From: BJGV01 sp965205785
Lineage (GTDB): Bacteria; Pseudomonadota; Gammaproteobacteria; Burkholderiales; Nitrosomonadaceae
Length of the DNA stretch: 64,000 nt
Assembly: GCA_965205785.1 (NCBI GenBank)
Contig: OZ242188.1
Location: 1,364,001-1,428,000 of the forward strand
Direction: 5' to 3'
Numbering within the stretch: position 1 is the first letter of the stretch; each line of letters starts with the position of its first letter. This document shows, in pieces, positions 17,301-26,190 of the stretch. The position numbers and the translations under genes were made by a program. A model generated the notes under the pieces. The model was not told where the DNA came from, did no database searches, and worked only from the letters and a program-made list of their open reading frames with translations.

Positions 17301-17444
17301 CGCCAATCAATGGGGACCGGTGTATTTGGCGGCATGATAGTGGCTACTTTTATTGCTACAGTATTTATTCCATTGTTTTTTGTTTGGCTGTCACGAAAAA
17401 ATACAAAGAAAGATGGTGAAGAATCAGTGGGAGAAGCAGAGTGA
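14331..17444 (+). CDS. RND multidrug efflux pump, inner-membrane subunit (AcrB/MexB type)
   Basis: This HAE1-family pump uses the proton gradient to push hydrophobic compounds out through the adaptor and channel. The start ATG at 14331 gives the canonical MTRFFITRPIFASV. A TTG at 14310 would add seven odd residues and overlap the adaptor gene. The proton-relay Asp pair is in SIGTVVDDAIIVLENIER and the relay Lys in GLAAKNAILIVEFASQ. Twelve membrane segments and two large periplasmic loops are in the usual places. The length of 1037 residues is normal. It is co-transcribed with the genes on each side. Confidence 0.95.
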   Translation: MTRFFITRPIFASVLSIIIVLAGLASAMQLPIAQYPQIAPPTVLVTATFPGASAETLAKTVAAPIEEELSGIENLLYFSSSADSSGTLTITATFEVGTDIDQATFNVSNRVNIALPRLPDDVRRTGLVVQKRSNDILIVVMLISDKVKHDTLYLSNYATLNVLDELKRIKGVGDATVFGGQDYSMRIWLRPDRMAQLGVTTSDIASAIRSQNAQYASGKIGQEPAPADQQLAYTVVAKGRLLEPEQFGNIVIRASGPRGVLYLKDVARIELGAQSYNVRTTLNGQPGTGIPIFLQNGANALDTANAIKVKMDELKQRFPEGMDYVVPYDTSLFVKASIWEVIKTLGEAMVLILLVVFLFLQSWRATLIPMIAVPISLVGTFAGLWMFGFSINTLTLFAMVLSIGTVVDDAIIVLENIERLMEEEKLSPIKAAIKAMEQVSGAVVAIVLVLCAVFVPVAFLGGIAGELYRQFAVTVAVAVVISGVVALTLTPALCAILLKKTHGESAFFKAFNRGFRKFTEFYTRTVDLTIRHKITGTFVFIGFIAIAIYLLKLVPGSFVPPEDQGYVVTATILPDGATLSRTTKTAEAVRAAIADDPAVSHQFVVNGFDLIGGGNKTSSATMFVAFKDWSERSASAEDIVKKLTGIGMMQPDGLAIAFNPPAIRGLGNSGGFEVYVQSRGDSNPLRLSGVVNNFIGELKKESRLTGINTFFRPTVPQFFVEVDEAKAISQDVPITDIYATLQSTMGSLYVNDFNRSGRTYRVQMQAEPQYRMKPEDLGRVYVRSQSGAMVPLSALSKVSDLVGAEQLERYNGLLSAKILGSGAPGVSSGDAIQLVEEIAARNLPDNYQISWTGKAYQEKRTGSAAIFAFSFAIIMVFLILAAQFETWALPLAVIMAVPFALTGALLAVFLRGMPNDIYFQVGLIALIGLAAKNAILIVEFASQKMEEGVPVAQAAIEAARMRFRPIVMTSMTFVLGIVPLVIATGAGSAARQSMGTGVFGGMIVATFIATVFIPLFFVWLSRKNTKKDGEESVGEAE

Positions 17445-18916
17445 AATTTCGCTTTAGATTATTTTACTTGCTAATTGGAATGAGCTTGTTAATTCAGGGC
17501 TGTATATCAGTTGGTCCAGATTATAAGCGTCCTGAAAGTAGTGATATTGTGCCAACTGAGTTCTCAGTTGGCAGTAATGTCATAGAGGATCATGATCAAA
17601 TTGCTACTCCAATTTCAAGTACCTGGTGGGAACTCTATCAGGATCCAGTTTTAAATGATCTGGTGGCTAAAGCGTTGGAAAATAACACGGATATTAAGCT
17701 CGCTATAGCACGAGTTGAAGAGGCTGATGCATACTTACAAGAGGTGGGCGCTGCACTCTTTCCAACAATCGATTTTAAATCAAATGCAACACGCTCACGT
17801 ATCTCAAGAGTAAGCGTAATTCCAGTTTTTCCTGGATTAAATCCAGTACGCCAGATTTATAGTATCTCTCTTGGTACAGCATTTGAATTAGATTTCTGGG
17901 GGAAAGTACGACGTGCCAGGGAAGCTGCATCGGCTCAGGCGATAGGCACATATTATGCCAGGGATACTGTGTATTTATCCCTTTCTGGTTTGATTGTGAC
18001 TAATTATTTATTGCTACGCAGCCTTGATGCACAGCTTTCTGTATCAAGGGATAATTTGCGTAACCGTGAAGAAAGCTTGGAAATTACCAGACGACGTTTA
18101 GAGCAGGGTTTTACCTCAGCGTTAGATGTTTACCAAGCCGAAACTGCTCATTCTAATCTAGTGGCACAAATTACCGATCTTTCACGTCAACGCGCAATTA
18201 GCGAACATCAATTAGCCGTACTTACCGGGGTGCTTGATCTGAAACTGAAAGAAGGCAACATCAAAACTTTACCTACGCCACCTACACCGCCAGCTGGCTT
18301 GCCTTCCAGTCTGCTTGAATCCCGACCTGACGTGCGTCAGGCTGAAGAGCAAGTGATAGCTGCAACTGCTAACATTGGTGTTGCTAAAGCGTCTCTCTTT
18401 CCAAGTATTATGCTTACAACCAGTTTTGGTAGAGAAAGTATAACTTTAGGTAATTTGGTTAAATCGGCAGCAAACATATGGACAGCCGGTGTAAACCTAA
18501 ATTTGCCATTTTTTGATGCGGGTAGACTACTTGCACGTTTAGACCAAGCCAGTGCGCAACAAAAACAGGCATTAATTTCATATGAGGGTTCTATTCGAAC
18601 CGCATTCAGAGAAGTGAATGATGCGTTAATTACTGTACGCAAAAATACAGAGCAGGAGATTGCTTTGCAAACTAGTGAGGCTTCAGCAAAAAAAGCCTTA
18701 CAAATTTCTGAGAATCGCTATGCATCAGGATATTCAGCTTACCTTGAAGTATTGGATTCACAAAGAATCCACAATGATGCAGCATTGGCAGTTATACAAA
18801 GTCGTCAGAATCGATTGATTGCAACAGTTGATTTATTTAAAGCGCTTGGTGGTGGCTGGGAGCCTGAATCATTGAGGCGTTCACCTTTAGGGTTTCTTGA
18901 GTTTTTAGAGAATTGA
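17441..18916 (+). CDS. RND efflux outer-membrane channel lipoprotein (OprM/NodT family)
   Basis: This TolC-like channel completes the tripartite pump. The GTG start at 17441 overlaps the pump stop by 4 bp. The signal peptide ends in the lipobox LIQGC with Cys21, followed by VGPDYKRP, the classic start of the mature OprM family. Two OEP repeats follow, with typical motifs such as ALENNTDIKLAIARVEEA and SLFPSIMLTTSFG. The length of 491 residues is normal. No terminator is obvious after the stop, and 106 bp separate it from the ABC exporter. Confidence 0.93.
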   Translation: MKFRFRLFYLLIGMSLLIQGCISVGPDYKRPESSDIVPTEFSVGSNVIEDHDQIATPISSTWWELYQDPVLNDLVAKALENNTDIKLAIARVEEADAYLQEVGAALFPTIDFKSNATRSRISRVSVIPVFPGLNPVRQIYSISLGTAFELDFWGKVRRAREAASAQAIGTYYARDTVYLSLSGLIVTNYLLLRSLDAQLSVSRDNLRNREESLEITRRRLEQGFTSALDVYQAETAHSNLVAQITDLSRQRAISEHQLAVLTGVLDLKLKEGNIKTLPTPPTPPAGLPSSLLESRPDVRQAEEQVIAATANIGVAKASLFPSIMLTTSFGRESITLGNLVKSAANIWTAGVNLNLPFFDAGRLLARLDQASAQQKQALISYEGSIRTAFREVNDALITVRKNTEQEIALQTSEASAKKALQISENRYASGYSAYLEVLDSQRIHNDAALAVIQSRQNRLIATVDLFKALGGGWEPESLRRSPLGFLEFLEN

Positions 18917-19022
18917 ATTTGATTCTTTGTTACATGAAGTTATCGAATAGGTGCAAATTTTTGTATTGATTTATCTATATTTGTAGCAATGACAAGTTAA
19001 TCCTAGTTCTGGAAATTAATTA

Positions 19023-20828
19023 ATGCGTCCCACACGTTTAGAAAAACCATCAGTCAATCGCAATGATTGGAAGACGATTCGTTCATTATTACCTTACTTA
19101 TGGGAATTTAAAGGCAGAGTATCACTTGCATTATTGCTATTGATAATGGCTAAACTCGCCAGTGTTTCGGTTCCGTTAGTTTTGAAAGAAATCGTTGACG
19201 CGCTTGATCAGCCACCTGACATACTAGTGTTACCAGTATTGTTGGTTGTGAGCTACGGGGTGTTACGTTTTTGTAGCACTTTGTTTGGTGAAATACGTGA
19301 TGCTATTTTTGCAAAGGTAACACAGCGGGCAATCCGGCGTGTTGCGATCAAAGTTTTTGAGCATTTGCATGCGTTATCGCTACGCTTTCACTTAGAACGC
19401 CAAACTGGTGGCGTATCGCGTGATATTGAGCGGGGTTCACGTGGGATATCATTTTTGCTCAATTTTATGTTATTCAATATTCTCCCAACTCTTTTGGAAA
19501 TTGGCTTAGTAGCAGTGATCCTTCTTTCAAATTATGATATTTGGTTTTCTGTAATTATATTTACAACGTTAGTAGCTTATATTGCGCTTACGTTAATTAT
19601 TACAGAATGGCGCATGATTTTCCGCCGCACCATGAATGATATGGACTCAAAAGCTAACACGCGTGCTATAGACAGCTTGCTAAATTATGAAACTGTGAAA
19701 TATTTTGGTAACGAATCATGGGAAGCACAACGTTACGATGAGCATTTGCAGAAGTGGGAAACTGCAGCAGTACGTAACCAGACCTCACTTGCGGCACTCA
19801 ATGCTGGACAAAGTGCCATTATTGCACTAGGGGTGACAATGTTAATGTTATTGGCATCTGACGGAGTGGTTACGGGGTCTATGTCATTAGGGGATTTGGT
19901 GTTAGTCAATGCTTTTATGCTGCAGCTTTATATGCCGTTACATTTTCTTGGGTTTGTTTATCGTGAAATTAAGCATTCACTGGCAGATATGGAAAAGATG
20001 TTTACATTGCTGACGGAAAGTGAAGAGATAAAGGATAAATCAGGTGCTTCTGATCTCGTGAAGGGAGACGCTTCAGTTCGGTTTGAGAACGTAAATTTTT
20101 ACTATGAGCCTAATCGTCAGATTTTATTTGATATGACCTTTGATATTCCTGCTGGCCATAATATTGCAGTAGTTGGACACAGTGGATCAGGAAAATCTAC
20201 AATTTCACGTTTATTATTTCGTTTCTACGAAGTGACCAGTGGTAGTATTTTAGTTAATGGTCAGGATATTCGTAGTATTACTCAGAAGAGCTTGCGGGAA
20301 GCTATAGGCATTGTTCCGCAGGATACAGTTCTGTTTAATGAAAGTATCTATTACAACATCGCCTATGGGCGTCCTGAAGCAAGTCGTGAAGAGGTCTATG
20401 AGGCAGCAAAATCAGCTCACATTCATAATTTTATTGAAAACCTTCCGGATAAATATGAGACAACAGTAGGAGAGAGAGGATTAAAACTCTCGGGCGGAGA
20501 AAAACAGCGTGTTGCAATTGCCCGAGCGATTTTAAAGGAACCAGAGATTCTTATTTTTGATGAGGCTACTTCAGCACTGGATTCAAAATCTGAAAAGGCT
20601 ATACAGGAAGAATTGAAGCGAATAGCTGCAAATCGTACCACGCTTACAATTGCTCATCGGCTCTCTACGATTGCTGATGCAGATCAGATTCTGGTAATGG
20701 ACAAAGGTAGAATTATAGAACGTGGTAACCACCAAGAGTTACTTGTAGCAAAAGGATTCTATGCTCATATGTGGGAGTTGCAGCAACAAGAAGAGCAGAA
20801 TAAAATACATCTGGTAGACAATATCTAG
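19023..20828 (+). CDS. Atm1/HMT1-like ABC exporter (fused membrane and ATPase domains)
   Basis: This half-transporter acts as a homodimer in the inner membrane. Residues 1-325 hold six membrane segments of the ABC type 1 exporter fold, with the Atm1-type stretch RFHLERQTGGVSRDIERG. The ATPase domain has Walker A GHSGSGKST, the signature LSGGEKQRVAIARAI and Walker B ILIFDEATSALDS. The marks ETVKYFGNE and GFVYREIKHSLADME are typical of the Atm1 group, whose bacterial members export glutathione derivatives and metal conjugates. The length of 601 residues is normal. It stands alone, with no SUF gene beside it. Confidence 0.88.
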   Translation: MRPTRLEKPSVNRNDWKTIRSLLPYLWEFKGRVSLALLLLIMAKLASVSVPLVLKEIVDALDQPPDILVLPVLLVVSYGVLRFCSTLFGEIRDAIFAKVTQRAIRRVAIKVFEHLHALSLRFHLERQTGGVSRDIERGSRGISFLLNFMLFNILPTLLEIGLVAVILLSNYDIWFSVIIFTTLVAYIALTLIITEWRMIFRRTMNDMDSKANTRAIDSLLNYETVKYFGNESWEAQRYDEHLQKWETAAVRNQTSLAALNAGQSAIIALGVTMLMLLASDGVVTGSMSLGDLVLVNAFMLQLYMPLHFLGFVYREIKHSLADMEKMFTLLTESEEIKDKSGASDLVKGDASVRFENVNFYYEPNRQILFDMTFDIPAGHNIAVVGHSGSGKSTISRLLFRFYEVTSGSILVNGQDIRSITQKSLREAIGIVPQDTVLFNESIYYNIAYGRPEASREEVYEAAKSAHIHNFIENLPDKYETTVGERGLKLSGGEKQRVAIARAILKEPEILIFDEATSALDSKSEKAIQEELKRIAANRTTLTIAHRLSTIADADQILVMDKGRIIERGNHQELLVAKGFYAHMWELQQQEEQNKIHLVDNI

Positions 20829-21010
20829 GCTAATTCGAGCGTTATCCCTATATTTAGATAATAACTCATTGATTTATAATGGTTGTAAAGTATAGATTTT
20901 TTACAAGAATTAGTATACAGTTTACGGTCGAAATTCCGATATATATTAGGTTAGTTAAAATAGCTTCAAAATCGAAAAAAACCAATATTTTTTCGGTAGA
21001 AGCAAGAAAA

Positions 21011-21850
21011 ATGAAAAAAATAATCCTGACATTATCCATAACCATAGCAATACTTTTCAGCGGCGTTGCTGTTGCAAAATCAGGTGATTTGCGTCTGAGG
21101 TCGGAATCCGCAATTGTTCTGGATGCCAAACATGGGAATGTTATTTATGGTAAGAATGCAGATAAAATTAGACCGATTGCTTCAATTACAAAGCTGATGA
21201 CGGCAATGGTAGTGCTTGATGCAAAGTTACCATTAAATGAAAAAATTACTATTAGATCGGCTGATGTTGACCGTATCAAAAGAACTCGTTCACGGTTGTC
21301 ATTAGGAGCTAAGCTTACTCGTGAAGAGTTGATTTTGCTAGCACTGATGTCATCAGATAATCGTGCAGCTGCAGCATTAGGACGTACTTATCCTGGTGGT
21401 AAGAAAGTATTTGTTAAAGCAATGAACAACAAGGCGTTTGAGCTGGGTATGGGGAACAGTTTCTTTGTTGAAGCTACCGGACTTAGTAGTAGAAATGTTT
21501 CTACTGCCCGTGATTTAGCTAAACTGGTTGAAGCTGCGCACAACTACAAGCTTATTCGTAAATGTACTACTACTGCAGTACATTCAATAAAACTGCCACA
21601 TAGGAAACATAGTTTACTGTACAAAAATTCCAATAGTCTTGTACGTCGTGGTGCATGGGATATTAATGTTTCAAAAACTGGTTTTCTAAAGGCGGCTGGA
21701 CGTTGTTTAGTTATGCACGCACAAATACTTGGTAAACCAGTAATAATAGTATTACTTGATTCCTGGGGAAAGAATACCCGTATTGGCGATTCTAACCGTA
21801 TTAAAAAATGGATGGAGAGAAGCAATCGGTTTAAAACACATAATGGCTGA
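21011..21850 (+). CDS. pbpG: D-alanyl-D-alanine endopeptidase, PBP7 type
   Basis: This periplasmic serine peptidase cuts cross-links in peptidoglycan. The ATG at 21011 begins a clear signal peptide ending near AVAKS. An upstream in-frame start at 20879 only adds residues unlike the family. The catalytic SxxK is SITK (Ser58, Lys61), the SxN motif is SDN (115-117) and the KTG motif lies in SKTGF. The length of 279 residues fits the PBP7 group, which lacks the C-terminal anchor domain of PBP5. Confidence 0.9.
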   Translation: MKKIILTLSITIAILFSGVAVAKSGDLRLRSESAIVLDAKHGNVIYGKNADKIRPIASITKLMTAMVVLDAKLPLNEKITIRSADVDRIKRTRSRLSLGAKLTREELILLALMSSDNRAAAALGRTYPGGKKVFVKAMNNKAFELGMGNSFFVEATGLSSRNVSTARDLAKLVEAAHNYKLIRKCTTTAVHSIKLPHRKHSLLYKNSNSLVRRGAWDINVSKTGFLKAAGRCLVMHAQILGKPVIIVLLDSWGKNTRIGDSNRIKKWMERSNRFKTHNG

Positions 21851-21919
21851 ATACATCCTAAGTTATTTCCAATAGCCAATCTATAAGTAAGTACCCTTAT
21901 CGTTGTTTTATATTTTTTA

Positions 21920-21942
21920 CTATCCTTCAGTACTAAGGATAG
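21920..21942. terminator. Hairpin between convergent genes
   Basis: CTATCCTT (21920-21927) pairs perfectly with AAGGATAG (21935-21942) around a 7-nt loop, in the gap between the plus-strand peptidase and the minus-strand antiporter. The T tract is poor on both strands, so terminator function is only likely by position. Confidence 0.35.
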
Positions 21943-21981
21943 CCTTTAGCTATTATCTACAATTTAAAAGTATCCTTTAAC

Positions 21982-23238
21982 TCAGAGTAGTTGAAACGCC
22001 AGGATGGCTACAAATGTAGGTGGTAATGCAGCTAATAATAGCCCCAAAGGATGTATTGCATCGTCTTCAAACGATTCTTTGAGTATGGCAAAACCTGCAG
22101 GATTAGGGGCATTGGCGATGACTGTTAGACCACCCCCTGTGACCGCTCCGGCAACAAGAGAGTATTGGAATTCAGCGGTTGTTCCTTCCAGTAAAGAACC
22201 AAGATATGTAAGTGCAGCATTATCAGTAAATGCTGTAAGAAATGTAGCGCCATAAAAGAGAATAGTATTATCCATACCTACTAACATTGGTTGTAACCAC
22301 CATTTTTGTTGTCCTCCTAGAACAACAAGGCCGGCAAGAAAGAAAGCAACCAACAAACCTTCACGTAAAATCAACCGATCCTGATAACGTTCATAAGCAT
22401 GAGCAAAGCCAATAAAGAACAGGAGTAATCCCATGAAAACTTCAGGATGATGAGCAAAGACTACTACACCTACTAAAAAGAACAGGTGTATAAACAGAAC
22501 AGGTACTGGAACTTTTTTTTCTTGAGTTTCTTCATCATAATGCATTTCTGAGAGTTCTCGTCGAAAAATAAAGGTAGCCACCAAAGTATTTACCAGTACA
22601 GCGATCATAGCTTTCCAGCCAAAATTAGTGAACATAAATGTGAAGTCCCATCCCCACTTACTTGCTACCATGAGTACTGGTGGAGCAGCAAATGTCGTCA
22701 TGGTTCCACCAATTGAAATGTTTACAAATAAAACACCAAGAGTGGCATATTTTAGTCTAGTCGTAATACCTCTTGAGTAATAACGTTCAAGAAGCATAAG
22801 TCCGGCGAGTGTCATGGCCGCAGGTTCTGTAATGAATGAGCCTAGTAGTGGTACAAATGATAAAGCGACAAAATAAAATGCTCTTCCGTCTGACCATGGA
22901 ATAATTTTTGCAATTTTCTTCACGCAGAGCATTGAAAACTGGAGAATAGGACGACTACCTGCAATCACCATAATAGCGAATACAAACATTGGTTCAGTAA
23001 AACTTTGTTGTTCAAGGTAGGTTGTGGCAGCTTGTTTGCCATTAATGGTTAATAGTGCCACAGTTAAAACCAATGCCCAGAGGCCGAATACAACCTCAAC
23101 TTCACCAAGAAAGTGCCAAATACCAGAGTGAGCTGGACGTGTATGGGCTAAATGCTCGAAGAATTTAGTTGAAAAAGTGTGAATTATTGCGACGGCAAAT
23201 AATATTGCACCGATTAATTCAATTGTAGTTGGATTCAT
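21982..23238 (-). CDS. Putative Na+/H+ antiporter (integral membrane, Na_H_antiport_2 type)
   Basis: This 418-residue inner-membrane protein has about ten to eleven hydrophobic segments. It resembles the putative Na+/H+ antiporter family related to the NhaD/CitM ion transporters. Conserved-looking elements are SFITEPAAMTLAG, ISIGGTMTTFAAPPVLMVA, ATFLTAFTDNAALTYLGSL and VAGAVTGGGLTVIANAPNP. The last three resemble the half-helix loops that bind ions in this superfamily. The gene stands alone. Ion specificity is inferred from the family. Confidence 0.75.
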   Translation of the reverse strand: MNPTTIELIGAILFAVAIIHTFSTKFFEHLAHTRPAHSGIWHFLGEVEVVFGLWALVLTVALLTINGKQAATTYLEQQSFTEPMFVFAIMVIAGSRPILQFSMLCVKKIAKIIPWSDGRAFYFVALSFVPLLGSFITEPAAMTLAGLMLLERYYSRGITTRLKYATLGVLFVNISIGGTMTTFAAPPVLMVASKWGWDFTFMFTNFGWKAMIAVLVNTLVATFIFRRELSEMHYDEETQEKKVPVPVLFIHLFFLVGVVVFAHHPEVFMGLLLFFIGFAHAYERYQDRLILREGLLVAFFLAGLVVLGGQQKWWLQPMLVGMDNTILFYGATFLTAFTDNAALTYLGSLLEGTTAEFQYSLVAGAVTGGGLTVIANAPNPAGFAILKESFEDDAIHPLGLLLAALPPTFVAILAFQLL

Positions 23239-23736
23239 TTATTGCTGGTAGTTAGGTTTATTATGGATATTCTGGTTATTCCATAAGTTAGTATTCATAC
23301 ATAATAATTAGAAGTGCTCATTGTGTAATTATATGCTTAAACACTTCAATAGTTTGGTCAGCTTGGGTTTTGTATTTAAATTGTATTCTAATAATAATAA
23401 TAAGTAAGTAGCTTGTATTCTACATCAAGGTATTGTCCAGTTCATATCAGTAAAATGAATTTCAGGAAATGTCGTAAGCCATGTAAATACATTTATTTAT
23501 TTGCGATTTGTCCCTAGTTAATCCTCTCAAAGGGGTGTATTCATGTTAGTTATTTATTGGATTTATAGGAAAGGATGGCCCATGTATGTCAGGTATAATA
23601 CTTAAGTCCTATGTAGCTCTTATAGGAAGCTATCTTATAGTGTCTTCATATTATATGTAATTGGTTGAAGAATACTAGAACAGAATATTGTTCCGAATTA
23701 TAATCAAGCGTTTTTAATTTTTTCTCTGAGGTAATT
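23239..23736. other. Intergenic stretch of about 500 bp without a recognised gene
   Basis: The gap between the divergent antiporter and FKBP genes is AT-rich with many stops in all frames. I see a TATAAT at about 23595 that could serve plus-strand transcription, but no matching -35 box, no strong hairpin and no RNA gene. It probably holds the promoters of both flanking genes. Confidence 0.4.
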
Positions 23737-24174
23737 ATGACCAAAGCAAAAGCAATACTTAATTTGAGTGTAATAATTTTTAGTATATTGTTACTGCCAC
23801 AGCATGCGTTTTCTAATACTACAAAAGTAACAGAACTTATAAAAACTGATACCAAAATAGGAACTGGTGAAGAGGCAACTGGGGGTCATACAGTAAAGGT
23901 CCATTACACAGGTTGGCTTTATAAGGCGAATTTACCTCAGAATAAGGGAGCTAAATTTGATAGTTCAATTGATCGGGGCAAACCATTTGTTTTTCCACTA
24001 GGTTCTGGGCGTGTCATTAAAGGTTGGGATCAGGGAATTGTAGGGATGAAAATCGGAGGGAAAAGAACGCTAATTATTCCTGCCCATCTTGGGTACGGCG
24101 CGCGTGGGGCTGGTGATTCCATTCCACCTAATGCAGTTTTAATTTTTGATGTTGAATTACTTGATTTACGTTAA
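23737..24174 (+). CDS. Exported FKBP-type peptidyl-prolyl isomerase
   Basis: The enzyme speeds cis-trans isomerisation at proline and helps protein folding, here in the periplasm. A signal peptide covers residues 1-26 (ending QHAFS). One FKBP domain follows, with VKVHYTGWLY, FDSSIDRGKPFVFPLGSG, VIKGWDQGIVGMKIGGKR and HLGYGARGAGDSIPPNAVL. These include the Tyr, Asp, Phe, Trp and Ile that line the active site. At 145 residues it is the short form with no dimerisation domain. Confidence 0.93.
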   Translation: MTKAKAILNLSVIIFSILLLPQHAFSNTTKVTELIKTDTKIGTGEEATGGHTVKVHYTGWLYKANLPQNKGAKFDSSIDRGKPFVFPLGSGRVIKGWDQGIVGMKIGGKRTLIIPAHLGYGARGAGDSIPPNAVLIFDVELLDLR

Positions 24175-24237
24175 ATAATTGAGACTATAAATACAGGTGT
24201 ATCTATTACACGTCACTTCTACTGAATAAATATTGTC

Positions 24238-24636
24238 ATGGCAGGCTTAAGCGCAGACACCCCTAGACCTAATGAAATAAAATTGCATCAGCAATCTAGG
24301 TTAATGGAGATTTCTTTTGTAGATGGAAAGATATTTAAATTTACTTGCGAATTTTTGCGTGTCCATTCACCTTCAGCTGAAGTACGAGGACATAGTCCCG
24401 AGCAGGAAATATTACAAACTGGTAAACAGGATGTAAATATAGATCATATTGAGCCAGTGGGTAGTTATGCAGTCCAACTAAATTTTTCAGATGGTCATAA
24501 TTCAGGTTTATATTCGTGGGACCTTCTTTATAAATTTGGTTTAAATCAGGATAAAATGTGGCAACATTATCTACAAAGAATGGATGAGGCAGGTGCAAGT
24601 AGGAAATTGTCTGTAGAATCACCTGTACACAGATAG
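24238..24636 (+). CDS. DUF971 (GBBH-like N-terminal domain) protein
   Basis: This 132-residue soluble protein has the DUF971 fold, a small domain also found at the N-terminus of gamma-butyrobetaine hydroxylase. Visible marks are EISFVDGKIFKFTCEFLRVHSPSAEVRG in its first half and SYAVQLNFSDGHNSGLYSWDLL in its second. The gene commonly lies just before ubiE in betaproteobacteria, as here, where 85 bp separate the two. Its role is not known, and no catalytic residues can be named. Confidence 0.85.
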   Translation: MAGLSADTPRPNEIKLHQQSRLMEISFVDGKIFKFTCEFLRVHSPSAEVRGHSPEQEILQTGKQDVNIDHIEPVGSYAVQLNFSDGHNSGLYSWDLLYKFGLNQDKMWQHYLQRMDEAGASRKLSVESPVHR

Positions 24637-24721
24637 AATCAATACTATATGACAGTAAATAGTGTTAATTGGTAAATTTTTCTCAGAAACTATACTTATG
24701 ATTCTTCATTGAAAATTAGTT

Positions 24722-25456
24722 ATGACTAAAACTACACATTTCGGTTTTGACTCAGTTCCTGAAACTGATAAAGCACGTAAGGTAGCAGGAGTATTTGACT
24801 CTGTAGCAGAACGCTATAACTTGATGAATGATCTCATGTCGGCCGGGATGCATAGGCTGTGGAAGCGTTTTGCTGTAGAGACAAGTGGAGTTAAGGAAGG
24901 GGATCGAGTTCTCGACATTGCTGGTGGTACAGCAGACCTAAGCACATTGTTTATTGAGCATACAGGAGAAAATGGAGAAGTATGGCTTACTGATATAAAT
25001 AATCCTATGCTTTCCATAGGCCGTGACCGAATTTTAGATTGTGGCCTAAGCGTATCAGTAGCACAGTGTGATGCTGAAAAATTACCTTTTCCTGATAATT
25101 ATTTTAATTGTGTAAGTGTTGCATTTGGATTAAGGAATATGACACATAAGGACGTGGCTTTGAAAGAAATGTTGCGAGTACTATGCCCTGGTGGACGCCT
25201 AGTTATTCTTGAATTTTCGAAAGTCTGGGAGCCATTGCAACCGATATATGATAAATACTCGTTTAATGTGTTACCTGTTATAGGTAAATATATTGCTAAT
25301 GACGAAAATAGTTATCGTTACCTAGCTGAATCTATTCGTGTTCATCCTGATCAGGAAGAATTAAAAGAACTGATGCAGCAGGCAGGTTTTGAGAGAATTG
25401 AGTATTTCAATCTTACTGCAGGAGTAGTTGCGTTGCACCGTGGTAATAAATTCTAG
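24722..25456 (+). CDS. ubiE: Ubiquinone/menaquinone methyltransferase UbiE
   Basis: UbiE adds the C-methyl group in ubiquinone synthesis, using S-adenosylmethionine. Motif I is VLDIAGGTADLS, motif II is around VAQCDAEKLPFPDNYFN, and the family-specific VAFGLRNMTH and LRVLCPGGRLVILEFSK are intact. The length of 244 residues is normal. It heads the ubiE-ubiJ-ubiB set. Ubiquinone is the acceptor of electrons from ammonia oxidation, so the pathway is central here. Confidence 0.97.
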   Translation: MTKTTHFGFDSVPETDKARKVAGVFDSVAERYNLMNDLMSAGMHRLWKRFAVETSGVKEGDRVLDIAGGTADLSTLFIEHTGENGEVWLTDINNPMLSIGRDRILDCGLSVSVAQCDAEKLPFPDNYFNCVSVAFGLRNMTHKDVALKEMLRVLCPGGRLVILEFSKVWEPLQPIYDKYSFNVLPVIGKYIANDENSYRYLAESIRVHPDQEELKELMQQAGFERIEYFNLTAGVVALHRGNKF

Positions 25457-25558
25457 GTTCTTGCGAACAACAGTATAATGTACATAGATCGACTGGATTT
25501 CAGGCTTGTTTGGTTTCTGTTTAAACTTTAAAAGATATTCTGAGATTTCAAAATTATC

Positions 25559-26140
25559 ATGTTGTCTTCTGTAGCTTTAGTTCCATTTAATTATTTTCTT
25601 CTTAGTGAAACCTGGGCTAAGAGACGGCTCCAGTCCCATATTGGCAAGACAGTACAGCTTTGTATCCCTCCATTCTTGAGTACTGCATTAACTGTACAAG
25701 AGAACGGTGAATTATCAGCAGCAGATAATAGCGCCAATATTGATACTATTGCTACTTTTACACTCGGTTTGTTATCACGTTTGCTTGCTCATGATGAAGG
25801 TGCTTATAGTGAAATTAGTATATCTGGTGACGACGTATTTGCTGAAGAACTTATTTATATAAGTAAGAATCTGCAATGGGATGTGGAACAGGATCTGAGC
25901 CGGATTACGGGTGATATTTTTGCACGCCGGATAGTACAGACTAGTAAAGACATAAAATATTGGCACAGTGAGACTATTCGGAATTTATCAGAAGCATTAG
26001 CAGAATATTGGTTAGAGGAGCAGCCGCTATTGGCTAAATCTTGTCATACTATAGAGTTTATTGATGAAGTGAATGCATTAAATAAGGAAGTGGAGCAGCT
26101 AGAAATTCGAATAGAAAATATTAGTAGGAGAGGTCCATAA
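25559..26140 (+). CDS. ubiJ: Ubiquinone biosynthesis accessory factor UbiJ (SCP2 domain)
   Basis: UbiJ binds ubiquinone intermediates through a sterol-carrier-like SCP2 domain and works with UbiB and the hydroxylase complex. The 193-residue protein shows the SCP2 part at residues about 15-105, with ISGDDVFAEELIYISKNLQWDVEQDL. A C-terminal coiled region ends EVNALNKEVEQLEIRIENI. These features and the position between ubiE and ubiB make the call secure even though the sequence is variable in the family. Confidence 0.88.
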   Translation: MLSSVALVPFNYFLLSETWAKRRLQSHIGKTVQLCIPPFLSTALTVQENGELSAADNSANIDTIATFTLGLLSRLLAHDEGAYSEISISGDDVFAEELIYISKNLQWDVEQDLSRITGDIFARRIVQTSKDIKYWHSETIRNLSEALAEYWLEEQPLLAKSCHTIEFIDEVNALNKEVEQLEIRIENISRRGP

Positions 26141-26190
26141 GATCATTATGAAGATATTTAATAATAAATGAATAATTGCTTAAAAAATAA

